Source: Spirochaetales bacterium
GTDB lineage: Bacteria > Spirochaetota > Spirochaetia > DSM-2461
Direction: 5' to 3'
DNA: 64,000 nt
Assembly: GCA_022360655.1 (NCBI GenBank)
Contig: JAKSCK010000169.1
Span: forward strand, 1 to 64,000
Shown here: piece after piece, positions 44,144 through 52,301 of the stretch
How positions within the stretch are numbered: the first letter of the stretch is position 1
Layout: each line of letters begins with the position of its first letter
Translations under genes and position numbers: made by a program
The notes under the pieces: model-generated
Database searches by the model: none
The model's input: the letters and a program-made list of their open reading frames with translations, nothing else
What the model was told of the DNA's origin: nothing

Positions 44144-44216
44144 GATCGACCCCGGCCTGAGCCGGGGTGTTTGTGAATCTCATTCCCCGACCCGGCTTTG
44201 CCGGGTCGTTTTTTTA
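44141..44216 (+). terminator. TAAGATCGACC-box double hairpin terminator of lysS
   Basis: The lysS stop TAA opens TAAGATCGACC, then hairpin CCCCGGC/GCCGGGG and, after a 20-base spacer, hairpin CGACCCGGC/GCCGGGTCG followed by seven T. The second hairpin is a textbook terminator. The two-hairpin plan repeats that at 1191-1289 and 34297-34376. Confidence 0.85.
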
Positions 44217-44386
44217 TTCAATACTCATCAGAGAGAAATCCTTTCCTCATAAAGAATATGAACAATAGTGATATGGTGTTCTCCTTCATAGCCCCGTCAT
44301 ACCTTCATGAAAAGCCCATAGAGTGAGCGGCAAATCATCACAGATTTTTCCTACTCTGCAATTGAGTTCAGAAGGCAGGTTGAAAA

Positions 44387-44794
44387 GTGATTGAACAGTA
44401 CGCTCAAGATGGTGTTCTCTTCATACAACTTTCGGGCATGGTGAATCGAACCATGATTCGGGAATGCTACCATCGGATTCTTGCATGCTATCGGGAATCC
44501 CTTGTCTGTGTTTTTTCTTTTGATGATGATCTTGAGCTCCATCTCACCATTCATGATTTTCATGAATGTGGAAGCGTTGTCAAAAGTGATGTGAGCCAAG
44601 GTTTGTTGCGCTTGGTGGCGTTCTACGCTTTGGAAGGGCAGAGTCCGGCTCTCCCCTATCTTGATGGTTTTTTTTCTTCACTTAATATTGGAGAATCTCT
44701 TTTTTTAAAAACAGAAACTCTGGGAAGAGCCGCAATGCTTGCCCAATCCTATGTGTCCCTTAAACCCCAAGAACAGCCTGCATTGCGGGCATGA
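44387..44794 (+). CDS. Hypothetical protein
   Basis: 135 residues from a GTG, with no signal peptide or clear membrane helix. VLFIQLSGMVNRTMIRECYHRILACY has a faint STAS-like strand-helix feel, but the match is not good enough to name it. It is convergent with era, whose end lies six bases away. The 240 bases upstream hold the lysS terminator and an AT-rich stretch with no other feature I can support. Confidence 0.5.
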   Translation: MIEQYAQDGVLFIQLSGMVNRTMIRECYHRILACYRESLVCVFSFDDDLELHLTIHDFHECGSVVKSDVSQGLLRLVAFYALEGQSPALPYLDGFFSSLNIGESLFLKTETLGRAAMLAQSYVSLKPQEQPALRA

Positions 44795-44799
44795 ATCCC

Positions 44800-45804
44800 T
44801 TATTCTCCTGGAGCAGTGAGACGTTTGAGGAGCATATCCTTTCGTCTCCACTTGGGATTGACTTTCACTCGTAAATCCAGCCGCATTTTCCAGGGGAAGA
44901 CTTTTTTCATTTCTTTGAGTGATCCTATTCGGATATCTCGGATTTTTGCTCCACCCTTTCCAACAAGAATTCCTACCTGAGATTTTCGCTCAACGGTAAG
45001 AAATGCCCGAACCCACAGTGTTTGACGGGCTGGTGTAGTGGCTGGGGTATCCTCAAAAAACCCTTCAGGTGCACCCTCTGGAAGATTTGGCACGTCTTTT
45101 TCCTGGGAGTTTTCCTCAGAATCAGGATTTTGGGCCGGAGGAGCTTGGAACTCCATATCGGCAATTTCCACATACAGAGCATGAGGAACCTCTTGCTCAC
45201 TCCGGGCAATGGCCTGTTCTCGGATAATCTCAGCAATGCGGAATTCTGGATCTTGATCTGTGTAGAAATCCGTAGGGTAGTGGGGTTCTCCCTCAGGACA
45301 AGCCGATAGGAGCATGGAAATCAGGCTTTCAACACCAAGACCGTTGACTGCGGAAATATTGAGAAGATTGTTTTCTTCAAGCCGGGGAACATGGAGACGT
45401 ATAAACCCTCGAACTTCAGAAAGTGCAGGAGGATCAAGATCGGTTTTGTTCGCAGCAACAAGAATGGGAACCTTGGTGCGATTGACAATTTGGGCGATGG
45501 CCTTTTCTTCTTTTCCTGGGGGACGGGTAGCATCGATGACATAGAGCACGGCATCGGCATCTTGGAGACTTCGGTGCACCACATCCTTGAGGTACTGATT
45601 CAATTTTTTTTCCGATTCATGGTATCCTGGCGTATCCAGGAACACCAATTGTCCTTCTTCCCGATTCACAATTCCACGAATGGCGGACCGTGTTGTTTGG
45701 GGGACCGCTGAGGTGATGGCCACCTTTTCTCCACATAGGGCGTTCAATAGGGTTGATTTTCCGGCTGATGGGCGGCCAACAATGGCAACAAATCCACTCT
45801 TCAT
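44800..45804 (-). CDS. era: GTPase Era, with an acidic insertion in the KH region
   Basis: 334 residues, about 35 more than usual. G motifs: GRPSAGKS, DTPGYHESEKK and NKTDLD. The C-terminal KH domain has VGILVGKGGAKIRDI. Era helps assemble the 30S ribosome by binding the 16S rRNA 3' end. Between EIADMEF and LWVRAFLTVERK lies a roughly 40-residue acidic, Pro-rich insert (about residues 222-262) at a turn of the KH domain. All catalytic and RNA-binding motifs remain, so the insert is probably a tolerated loop. Confidence 0.92.
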   Translation of the reverse strand: MKSGFVAIVGRPSAGKSTLLNALCGEKVAITSAVPQTTRSAIRGIVNREEGQLVFLDTPGYHESEKKLNQYLKDVVHRSLQDADAVLYVIDATRPPGKEEKAIAQIVNRTKVPILVAANKTDLDPPALSEVRGFIRLHVPRLEENNLLNISAVNGLGVESLISMLLSACPEGEPHYPTDFYTDQDPEFRIAEIIREQAIARSEQEVPHALYVEIADMEFQAPPAQNPDSEENSQEKDVPNLPEGAPEGFFEDTPATTPARQTLWVRAFLTVERKSQVGILVGKGGAKIRDIRIGSLKEMKKVFPWKMRLDLRVKVNPKWRRKDMLLKRLTAPGE

Positions 45805-45938
45805 ATTGTTTCTGTCTCCAGGGCGTTCTTGTCTCGTTCCTTGGAGGCCACTATATTACTTTCATTAGGGGCTGTCATTGCCGGAGCGCATGCTTCTGGC
45901 TTGTTCCCTGACGCGGAGGTTCCGCGATGAGGAGTATC

Positions 45939-46529
45939 ATGTTTGAGCTGAATGATGAAAAGAAAGACGAGAAGCGGGAAGAAGCTGGTGAAGCCCTCCA
46001 GGCAAAGCTTCTCAAAACCCGTACCATCCTCCTCTCGGGGGAGATTAACAAAGAGTTGGCTGAACGAGTCATCAAGCAGATGCTTCTTTTGGAAGCCGAT
46101 GGTGATGATCCTATTAAAGTGTTCATTGATTCCCCTGGAGGCGATGCCGATGCTGGGTATGCCATTTTTGATATGCTCCGCTTCATTGGCCCGGAGGTGA
46201 TCACGATTGGTATGGGAACGGTGGCAAGTGCCGCAGCTCTTGTTCATCTTGCCGGTGAGAAACAAAATCGTCTGAGCCTACCCAATGCCCACTTCTTGAT
46301 TCATCAACCCCTGTCTGGGATTCGTGGTGTGGCAACGGAAATTGAAATTCATGCCAACGAGTTAGAAAAGCTTCGGGCCAAGATTAACCGTCTGATTGCG
46401 GAAGAGACTGGCCAGAATTTTGATAAGGTCTCTGGTGATACCGACAGAGATTACTGGCTGAATGCAGAAGAAGCCTTAGAATATGGTTTGATTTCTCGCA
46501 TCATTTCTACGCGAGAGGATTTAGCCTAA
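45939..46529 (+). CDS. clpP: ClpP-family ATP-dependent protease subunit
   Basis: 196 residues. Catalytic triad: Ser in GMGTVASAAALVH (ordinary ClpP has AASMGA), His in LPNAHFLIHQPLSG and Asp in DTDRDYWLNAEEALEYG. It forms the chambered protease with a Clp ATPase. The ASAAA serine motif marks a divergent ClpP. The ATG at 45939 follows GAGGAG, while the ATG at 45927 overlaps that site. A perfect hairpin CGCGGA/TCCGCG (45912-45926) ends just before the ribosome site. It is divergent from era. Confidence 0.88.
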   Translation: MFELNDEKKDEKREEAGEALQAKLLKTRTILLSGEINKELAERVIKQMLLLEADGDDPIKVFIDSPGGDADAGYAIFDMLRFIGPEVITIGMGTVASAAALVHLAGEKQNRLSLPNAHFLIHQPLSGIRGVATEIEIHANELEKLRAKINRLIAEETGQNFDKVSGDTDRDYWLNAEEALEYGLISRIISTREDLA

Positions 46530-46553
46530 CCCTTAAACTAAGGCTGGTTGTTT

Positions 46554-46598
46554 AGGGCAAGTCCAAGGCCACAAGTCTTGGAACTTGCCCTATTTTTT
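46554..46598 (+). terminator. Terminator of clpP
   Basis: AGGGCAAGTCCAAG pairs with CTTGGAACTTGCCCT (one bulged or mismatched base) and is followed by TATTTTTT. It overlaps the last codon of the convergent rmuC gene. Confidence 0.85.
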
Positions 46599-47438
46599 GG
46601 GAGGAGATTCTGAAATCTCTTCCATTCCCGCCTCAAGTCGGACTCTTTTCCGTTCAATTTCTTCCCAACATTTGTTTAAATTCTTGAGGTGAGTTGAAGC
46701 CACGGTGAGTGGTCGTTCTAACGCAGAGACATCTCGGCGAATCCGTTCGATATGTTTTCTCAGCTCTCTTCCTTGGGCTGGAAGAGCCAAGCCTCGAAGC
46801 CCAAAGGCCACGGTTTGGAGATATGCAAAGAGGCTCATGGGTCCCACAGGAAGTACATGAAGTTCCAGACACTCCCGCATCAAACTCCCATCATCATCGG
46901 TGAGCACTCGATAATGCAGATTCTCTGCTGGAAAATACATGAGGGCAAAGGACAGGGTTCCATCTTCTGGCCGTATGTATTTTTGGGCAATGGATTGGGC
47001 ATGACCAAGGATGGTTCGGCGAACTTCTCCAGGGATTCCTTTTCCCTCATTCCTGAGCCAATGTTCAAGGCGCTCCAATGGGAATTTGGCATCCACGGGA
47101 ACCAGCTTTGATCCCATTCGGATGATGGCATCCACCCGCGTGCCATTAGGAAATGGATATTGAGTCGACCATGATCCTTGGGGCAACCAGGAACGGAGCA
47201 ACTCTTCCAAAAGAGTCTCGCCAAAACCACCTCGGGTTCTGGGGATCCGAAAGGCGCGGTCAAGACCCTCGACCTGGGCTCCGATGGAATCAAGGGCATC
47301 CAGCTGTTTGGTGATGCGGTGGAGGAGGGCAGATGATGTTGGTTCCAGTCCTTCACGTTGAGAGTTCGTTCTTTTCAAGAACAGCAGAAGAACGAAAGAG
47401 ATTAGGGCAAAGATGGCAGTGATGATCCATGGCAGCAT
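46590..47438 (-). CDS. rmuC: RmuC-family protein
   Basis: 282 residues: an N-terminal membrane anchor (MLPWIITAIFALISFVLLLFL) and an RmuC nuclease-like core (GGFGETLLEELLRSWLP, YPFPNGTRVDAIIRM, PVDAKFPLE, ALMYFPAENLHY). RmuC limits recombination at inverted repeats. The long coiled coil of other RmuC proteins is mostly missing, so this is a short form. It is convergent with clpP and shares its terminator region. Confidence 0.85.
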   Translation of the reverse strand: MLPWIITAIFALISFVLLLFLKRTNSQREGLEPTSSALLHRITKQLDALDSIGAQVEGLDRAFRIPRTRGGFGETLLEELLRSWLPQGSWSTQYPFPNGTRVDAIIRMGSKLVPVDAKFPLERLEHWLRNEGKGIPGEVRRTILGHAQSIAQKYIRPEDGTLSFALMYFPAENLHYRVLTDDDGSLMRECLELHVLPVGPMSLFAYLQTVAFGLRGLALPAQGRELRKHIERIRRDVSALERPLTVASTHLKNLNKCWEEIERKRVRLEAGMEEISESPPKK

Positions 47439-47476
47439 AACAGCATCATATCGGAAATAAGAAAAAGTTGCGTTGT

Positions 47477-47713
47477 ATGCAGTGCGGTGATTATTACCAA
47501 ACGCAATATTATTTTGGTGATATTTACCAAAATTGGACAGAAGCTTCCGAGGTGGTTCATCAGTTCATTCGAGAGAGTTGTCAGTCATGTGGTCTCAAAA
47601 TTCAGTTTAAAATTCATAAACCTTTTACCTATAAGAAAATATATAGTTCCTTTATAGAGTTTTTCTTTTTTTGTGAGGATTTTTTGAAACTTGGCCCATC
47701 CCTTGCTTTATAG
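47477..47713 (+). CDS. Possible small cysteine-rich protein
   Basis: 78-residue frame in an otherwise gene-free 390-base gap between rmuC and the efflux pump. Cysteines MQCGD and CQSCG could bind a metal, but the C-terminal part (IEFFFFCEDFLKLG) is AT-driven and no ribosome site is clear. The rest of the gap (47714-47830) holds a CTGTA/TACAG inverted repeat around 47780-47805 that may be an operator for the pump. I cannot tell if the protein is made. Confidence 0.25.
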   Translation: MQCGDYYQTQYYFGDIYQNWTEASEVVHQFIRESCQSCGLKIQFKIHKPFTYKKIYSSFIEFFFFCEDFLKLGPSLAL

Positions 47714-47830
47714 CTGGTGACATTCCTCATAAATCGTGAAGAGGTGAACTCGGGGTGCGGGGTTGTCATTACAGTTACTCTGTATTAGTGTGGTAGTACA
47801 GTAGTTAGAAAATACAGTTCGGAGGAATAT

Positions 47831-48964
47831 ATGGCTCAAAAAAAATGGCTTTTGTCGGTGTTGAGCATCGCTGGAGTACTGGCCGTTGGAACCGTTGTGA
47901 TGCTGCTTCTCATGTCCAACAAAGTGGTTGCAGAAGAAACGGCTGTTGTGGCCCAGGGAAGGGTTGTGAAAACCACAATGCTGGAACCTTCCTCCCAAGA
48001 GGTTCGAATTTTTGCCGATGGTTTTCTTCAATCCATTCAAAAAACCACTCTTCGCAGTCCGGTTAGTGGTCAGGTCAAAGCGGTTTTTGGTGGGCTTCAA
48101 GATGGATTGGCAGTTCGCAAAGGCGATGTTCTTTTGTCTTTGGATGATCGACGATCGGCATTGGCTTTTGAGACGGCCCGATTGGATATGCTAAAAAGTG
48201 CTTCTCAGTTTGCCACCACGGCAGATATTCCCTCTGAACGTCGTCAAATCTGGCGGGACTTTGCTCGGAAGCTTTCCGCTTCAGAGTCTCACAATCTTCC
48301 AGGACTTCCCCATGGAGATGATCGAGAGGAACTTTTGGCCGCAACCCTAGGGGTTCGTGGGAGTTGGAACTCGCTTCAGGGGGCCGCACTCAATCTGAAT
48401 GAGCATCAGATTCGGGCTCCTTTTGATGGTGTGATTAGTGGGGATGGAATGAGTCCCGGATCCTGGATTTCTGCAGGGACAGCTCTTGGAACACTGATTA
48501 ATGCACAGACATTAGAGCTTCCTTTGGCCCTGAGTATCCGAGATTTACCCTCAATCAAAGTGGGGGATACTGTTTTTATTCGCCGCGGTGATGATGAGAA
48601 TCAGAAGATGGGTGTTGTGGCCCGTATTGAACCCATATTGGATTCTGGAACACAGATGGCGCAGGTCTATGTGCAAATTCCTTCGTCTGATGGCATGAAT
48701 TGGCGACCTGGAACTTATGTACAAGCGGAAATTCGAGGTCGGGTCTTTGATTGGGCGTTGCGCCTCCCCCGTACGTGTCTGATTGGCGGCCGGGTTCCTC
48801 TGCTTGTGGATGGAACTCTGCATCTTGCTGAGGTGGATGTGCTGGCCTTTGATCAGCGGGATGTGATTTTGGCAGCCAATCTCCCAGTGGATTCCCAACT
48901 GGTGGTGACATTACTCCAGAATCCCATTGAAGGGATGGCTCTCACCGTGGGAGGGGATGCATGA
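47831..48964 (+). CDS. RND efflux pump periplasmic adaptor (membrane fusion protein)
   Basis: 377 residues with an N-terminal membrane anchor (LLSVLSIAGVLAVGTVVMLLL). Biotinyl-lipoyl halves follow (LRSPVSGQVKAVFGGLQDGLAVRKGDVLLSLD and HQIRAPFDGVISGDGMSPGSWI), then a beta-barrel. It bridges the inner-membrane RND pump to an outer-membrane channel. The helical hairpin between the lipoyl halves is short. ATG with CGGAGGA upstream. Overlaps the pump gene by four bases. No TolC-like gene is adjacent. Confidence 0.88.
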   Translation: MAQKKWLLSVLSIAGVLAVGTVVMLLLMSNKVVAEETAVVAQGRVVKTTMLEPSSQEVRIFADGFLQSIQKTTLRSPVSGQVKAVFGGLQDGLAVRKGDVLLSLDDRRSALAFETARLDMLKSASQFATTADIPSERRQIWRDFARKLSASESHNLPGLPHGDDREELLAATLGVRGSWNSLQGAALNLNEHQIRAPFDGVISGDGMSPGSWISAGTALGTLINAQTLELPLALSIRDLPSIKVGDTVFIRRGDDENQKMGVVARIEPILDSGTQMAQVYVQIPSSDGMNWRPGTYVQAEIRGRVFDWALRLPRTCLIGGRVPLLVDGTLHLAEVDVLAFDQRDVILAANLPVDSQLVVTLLQNPIEGMALTVGGDA

Positions 48965-51900
48965 AAAAAGTCATTGAGTATTTTTCTTCTCGGGGAATGA
49001 TCACCAACTGGCTCATTCTCCTGGTGATGGTGGCAGGAATCTTTGGCTTCAGCCAACTACGACGGCGTGTTTGGCCTCAGATGGATTATGACTACATCAA
49101 CCTGGATATTGCCTGGCCAGGTGCCTCTCCTTTAGAAATTGAGGATGGTTTGACCATACCTGTGGAAGAACGGCTGAAGGGAATTGATGGAATCGAACGA
49201 ACGGTAACAACCACAGGTGAAGGTTATCTGAATGCATGGATTGAAGCTTCTCCCGATGTTGCCATTGATAAAGTGGTGGATCGGATTCGAAGTTCCATTG
49301 AAACCATCCCCAACTATCCCGAAGATGCTCGTGCTCCTCGAGTGGCCCAGCTTGATTCATGGAATCGCGTCATGCTGCTCTTTATTTACGGACCGGAAGA
49401 TATGGATGTTCTCCAGTCTGTTGCGGATGATTTTCGAACAGACCTCATTGCCACTGGTAGCGTGAGCCAGTTGCAGAGTTGGGGTGTTCCAGGAAAAGAA
49501 ATCCGTATCAATACAACACCGGCCCTATTACGGGAATACAATCTTGAGATTGCAGACATTGGTGCGGCCATTGCTGCATCTGATATGGATGTTTCTGCAG
49601 GGGAAATTGTCACTGGTCAAGAGATCCTCAAAATTCGCTCCTATTCACGGAAAAAAACGGTTGAGGATTTGCGTAGTGTCCCCATTCCTGTTGGAGGACG
49701 AACCATTCCTCTTGGACAGCTTTGCTTGGTGGAAGAATCTCGTCCTGAAGAGGCTGTTGTGACTCGGGCGAATGGGCAGCCTGCTGTTGGTTTCAACATC
49801 ATGTACACCAATACTGAGGATGTGCTTGCCATTTCAGAAACCGTGGATGCTTTAATTGCAGAATCCGAGGCTCGGTACGATGGTCTGGTGACGTTCCATC
49901 CTTTTATTCGGGATTCTGATCAAATTGGTGAGCGTCTTGGCACTTTAGCAACCAGTGGCCTGATGGGTTTGATACTGGTTGTTCTGGTTCTTGGATTTTT
50001 TCTGAACCTTCGTCTGTCACTCTGGGTGGCTTTTGGAATCCCCTTCTCATTCCTTGGGCTGTTTTTCATTGAATGGACACTTGGAATTACCATCAATGAA
50101 ATGTCTCTTTTTGGCATGATCATGGTACTGGGGATTCTTGTGGATGACGGCATTGTCATTGGTGAAAACATCTTCAGTCATTGGAAAGATCAGGGAAAAA
50201 CGCCTCTAAAAGCTGCCATTGATGGAACTCGAGAGGTTATTGGTCCTGTTGTCATTTCGATTGTGACCACCATGGTGGCTTTTGCTCCCTACTTTTTTCT
50301 CTACGGAGAAATGGGACAGTACACGTCCCAAATTGGTCTTGTCATTATTCTTTGTCTGGCCTTTTCCTTGATTGAAGCGGCAATCATTCTTCCGGTGCAT
50401 CTCTCCCATTCTCGAGCTCTTAAAGCCCGGGGTGGCGCCCAAGAACGTCGAATCCGCCAAGGTTTAGATCGGTTTCAGGCAGGATTGGTGAATACAGTTT
50501 ATGCCCCGGTGCTTCGGTTTTCTCTGAAGCATCGGGGGGTATCCCTGGCTTTCATGGTGGCCGTGATTTTAGTTCTTGTGGGAGCCATGGCTGGAAATCA
50601 TGTGAAAGCGGTGTTTTTCCCCAATGTTGAAACACCCTATGGTTTTGCACAAATCAGTTTTCCTTCCGGAACATCCGCGGCTGTTGTGAATTCTGTTCAG
50701 GAACGATTCACAAAAACGGCTTTAGAGCTTGGTCGTGAAGAGGAATGGGCCCTTCCTGAATTAGGCTATGATAATGCCATCCAAGAGGTCCTCTCTTGGG
50801 GGGATAATTCGTCATTAACAATCTATTTCATTCTCATCCCCAATGAGGAACGCCCCTATCCCACTTCTCGCTTCTCAACAGCGCTCAGCAATCGTCTTGA
50901 GGATATGCCAGAAGTGGAGAGCATCAAGTTGGCGGAGGATGGTGGTATGGGTGGATCCCCCATCTCTGTGCGCTTTGTTGGGAAAAATTCTCAGGATCTA
51001 GAAAAAGCGGCCACCTTATTGAAGGAGGAAATTGCCAAGATTGAGGGAGTTCGGGATATCTCTGACAACCTTTCTCGGGGGGCAAGAGAACTGTCCTTTC
51101 AGGTGAATGAAACAGGAAAGGCTTTGGGATTCTCTATTGGGAGTATTGCAGGAAAGATCCGGGATGGCTGGTATGGACGAGAAGTGGCTCGTGTGAATCA
51201 GGGACCTCGTCAGATTCCTGTTGTGATTCGAATGGATCCTCAATTTCGCCAAAGTTTGAACCAGCTTGATCGTTATCCTCTTCGAAGTCCTGCCGGTGGT
51301 TGGACCATGGCTGGCGATGTGATTGATTACAGCGTGGAACGAGGCGCTGCAAAAATTCGTCGAGAAAATGGATTTCGTTCCGTCTCCGTGAATGCGGCCT
51401 TTGATTCGGAAGGGAATGACTTAAATGTGGTTTTAACAAAAATTAACAGCGAAATTGTTCCTCAAATTCTAGAACAAGTGCCCTCTGTCTCTCAGTCTAT
51501 GGGAGGCCAGGCCGAAGCCGTCAATCGGATGGCAAAATCCATGGTAACCTCCATGGTGGTCGCCATGATTGTGATGTTTACCATTTTGATGTTTGGAACC
51601 GGATCCTTTTCTCAAGCCTTGGTGATTATGCTACTCATCCCCCTTGGGTTGGTTGGAGCCATCCTTGGACACATGGTGATGGGGCAACCACTAAGCTTTC
51701 TTTCATTCTTGGGTGTGGTGGCATTAGCTGGAATCATTGTGAACGACTCTGTTGTGTTGATTGCTACATTTAATCGACTGCGTTGGAAGGAAGGATTGAG
51801 TGGGCATGAGGCGGCCTATCAGGCGGGATTGAAACGGTTTCGTCCCATTGTGATGACCACCATCACCACAGCGGTGGGGCTTGGTCCTTTGATTTTCCAA

Positions 51901-52107
51901 AAGAGTATGGGAGGGCAGTTCCTTGTACCTATGGCCATTTCCATTGCTTATGGGCTTATTTTTGGGACATTTTTAACCCTTGTTCTTTTGCCGTGTGTGC
52001 TTTCTCTTTTGGACTCTGGCCATCAGAGACGTTTAAAAAGAAAAGAGAAGAGACTGGGAAGGCAGGAGTCTTTAGCAGCGGCATCCCAAGCAGCCCTCAC
52101 TCTGTAG
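48961..52107 (+). CDS. RND-family efflux transporter
   Basis: 1048 residues, the normal length of an AcrB/HAE1-type pump with twelve membrane helices and two large periplasmic loops. Signature segments are WPGASPLEIEDGLTIPVEE, GILVDDGIVIGENIF in helix 4 and VVALAGIIVNDSVVLIATFNR in the second half. Proton-driven export of drugs, lipids or metals; the first half has VDDG rather than a metal-pump signature, so hydrophobic substrates are likelier. It partners with the adaptor gene just upstream. Confidence 0.92.
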   Translation: MKKVIEYFSSRGMITNWLILLVMVAGIFGFSQLRRRVWPQMDYDYINLDIAWPGASPLEIEDGLTIPVEERLKGIDGIERTVTTTGEGYLNAWIEASPDVAIDKVVDRIRSSIETIPNYPEDARAPRVAQLDSWNRVMLLFIYGPEDMDVLQSVADDFRTDLIATGSVSQLQSWGVPGKEIRINTTPALLREYNLEIADIGAAIAASDMDVSAGEIVTGQEILKIRSYSRKKTVEDLRSVPIPVGGRTIPLGQLCLVEESRPEEAVVTRANGQPAVGFNIMYTNTEDVLAISETVDALIAESEARYDGLVTFHPFIRDSDQIGERLGTLATSGLMGLILVVLVLGFFLNLRLSLWVAFGIPFSFLGLFFIEWTLGITINEMSLFGMIMVLGILVDDGIVIGENIFSHWKDQGKTPLKAAIDGTREVIGPVVISIVTTMVAFAPYFFLYGEMGQYTSQIGLVIILCLAFSLIEAAIILPVHLSHSRALKARGGAQERRIRQGLDRFQAGLVNTVYAPVLRFSLKHRGVSLAFMVAVILVLVGAMAGNHVKAVFFPNVETPYGFAQISFPSGTSAAVVNSVQERFTKTALELGREEEWALPELGYDNAIQEVLSWGDNSSLTIYFILIPNEERPYPTSRFSTALSNRLEDMPEVESIKLAEDGGMGGSPISVRFVGKNSQDLEKAATLLKEEIAKIEGVRDISDNLSRGARELSFQVNETGKALGFSIGSIAGKIRDGWYGREVARVNQGPRQIPVVIRMDPQFRQSLNQLDRYPLRSPAGGWTMAGDVIDYSVERGAAKIRRENGFRSVSVNAAFDSEGNDLNVVLTKINSEIVPQILEQVPSVSQSMGGQAEAVNRMAKSMVTSMVVAMIVMFTILMFGTGSFSQALVIMLLIPLGLVGAILGHMVMGQPLSFLSFLGVVALAGIIVNDSVVLIATFNRLRWKEGLSGHEAAYQAGLKRFRPIVMTTITTAVGLGPLIFQKSMGGQFLVPMAISIAYGLIFGTFLTLVLLPCVLSLLDSGHQRRLKRKEKRLGRQESLAAASQAALTL

Positions 52108-52121
52108 TGAAGGAGATAAGT

Positions 52122-52301
52122 ATGGATCTTCTGGCATTCACCCTTTTTGATGAAGTCATCATGGAGAATCTGTCACTTCCTCATTCTGAGGATGAATGTG
52201 GAAGAGATGAAGCGCGTGGACGAGAATGTCTGAATGCGTCTATTATGGGGACCGATGCGCTACACCAATTCCGACGCGTGGCAGAGGCAACTCCTTCTTG
52301 A
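52122..52301 (+). CDS. Small ORF (59 aa) overlapping the start of argJ
   Basis: ATG at 52122 has a strong ribosome site (AAGGAGATAAGT). The 59-residue product (starts MDLLAFTLFDEVIMENL, acidic and His-poor) has no recognised domain. It ends 68 bases inside argJ in another frame. It may be a genuine small protein or a leader peptide whose translation opens the argJ start, which has no good site of its own. Confidence 0.4.
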   Translation: MDLLAFTLFDEVIMENLSLPHSEDECGRDEARGRECLNASIMGTDALHQFRRVAEATPS

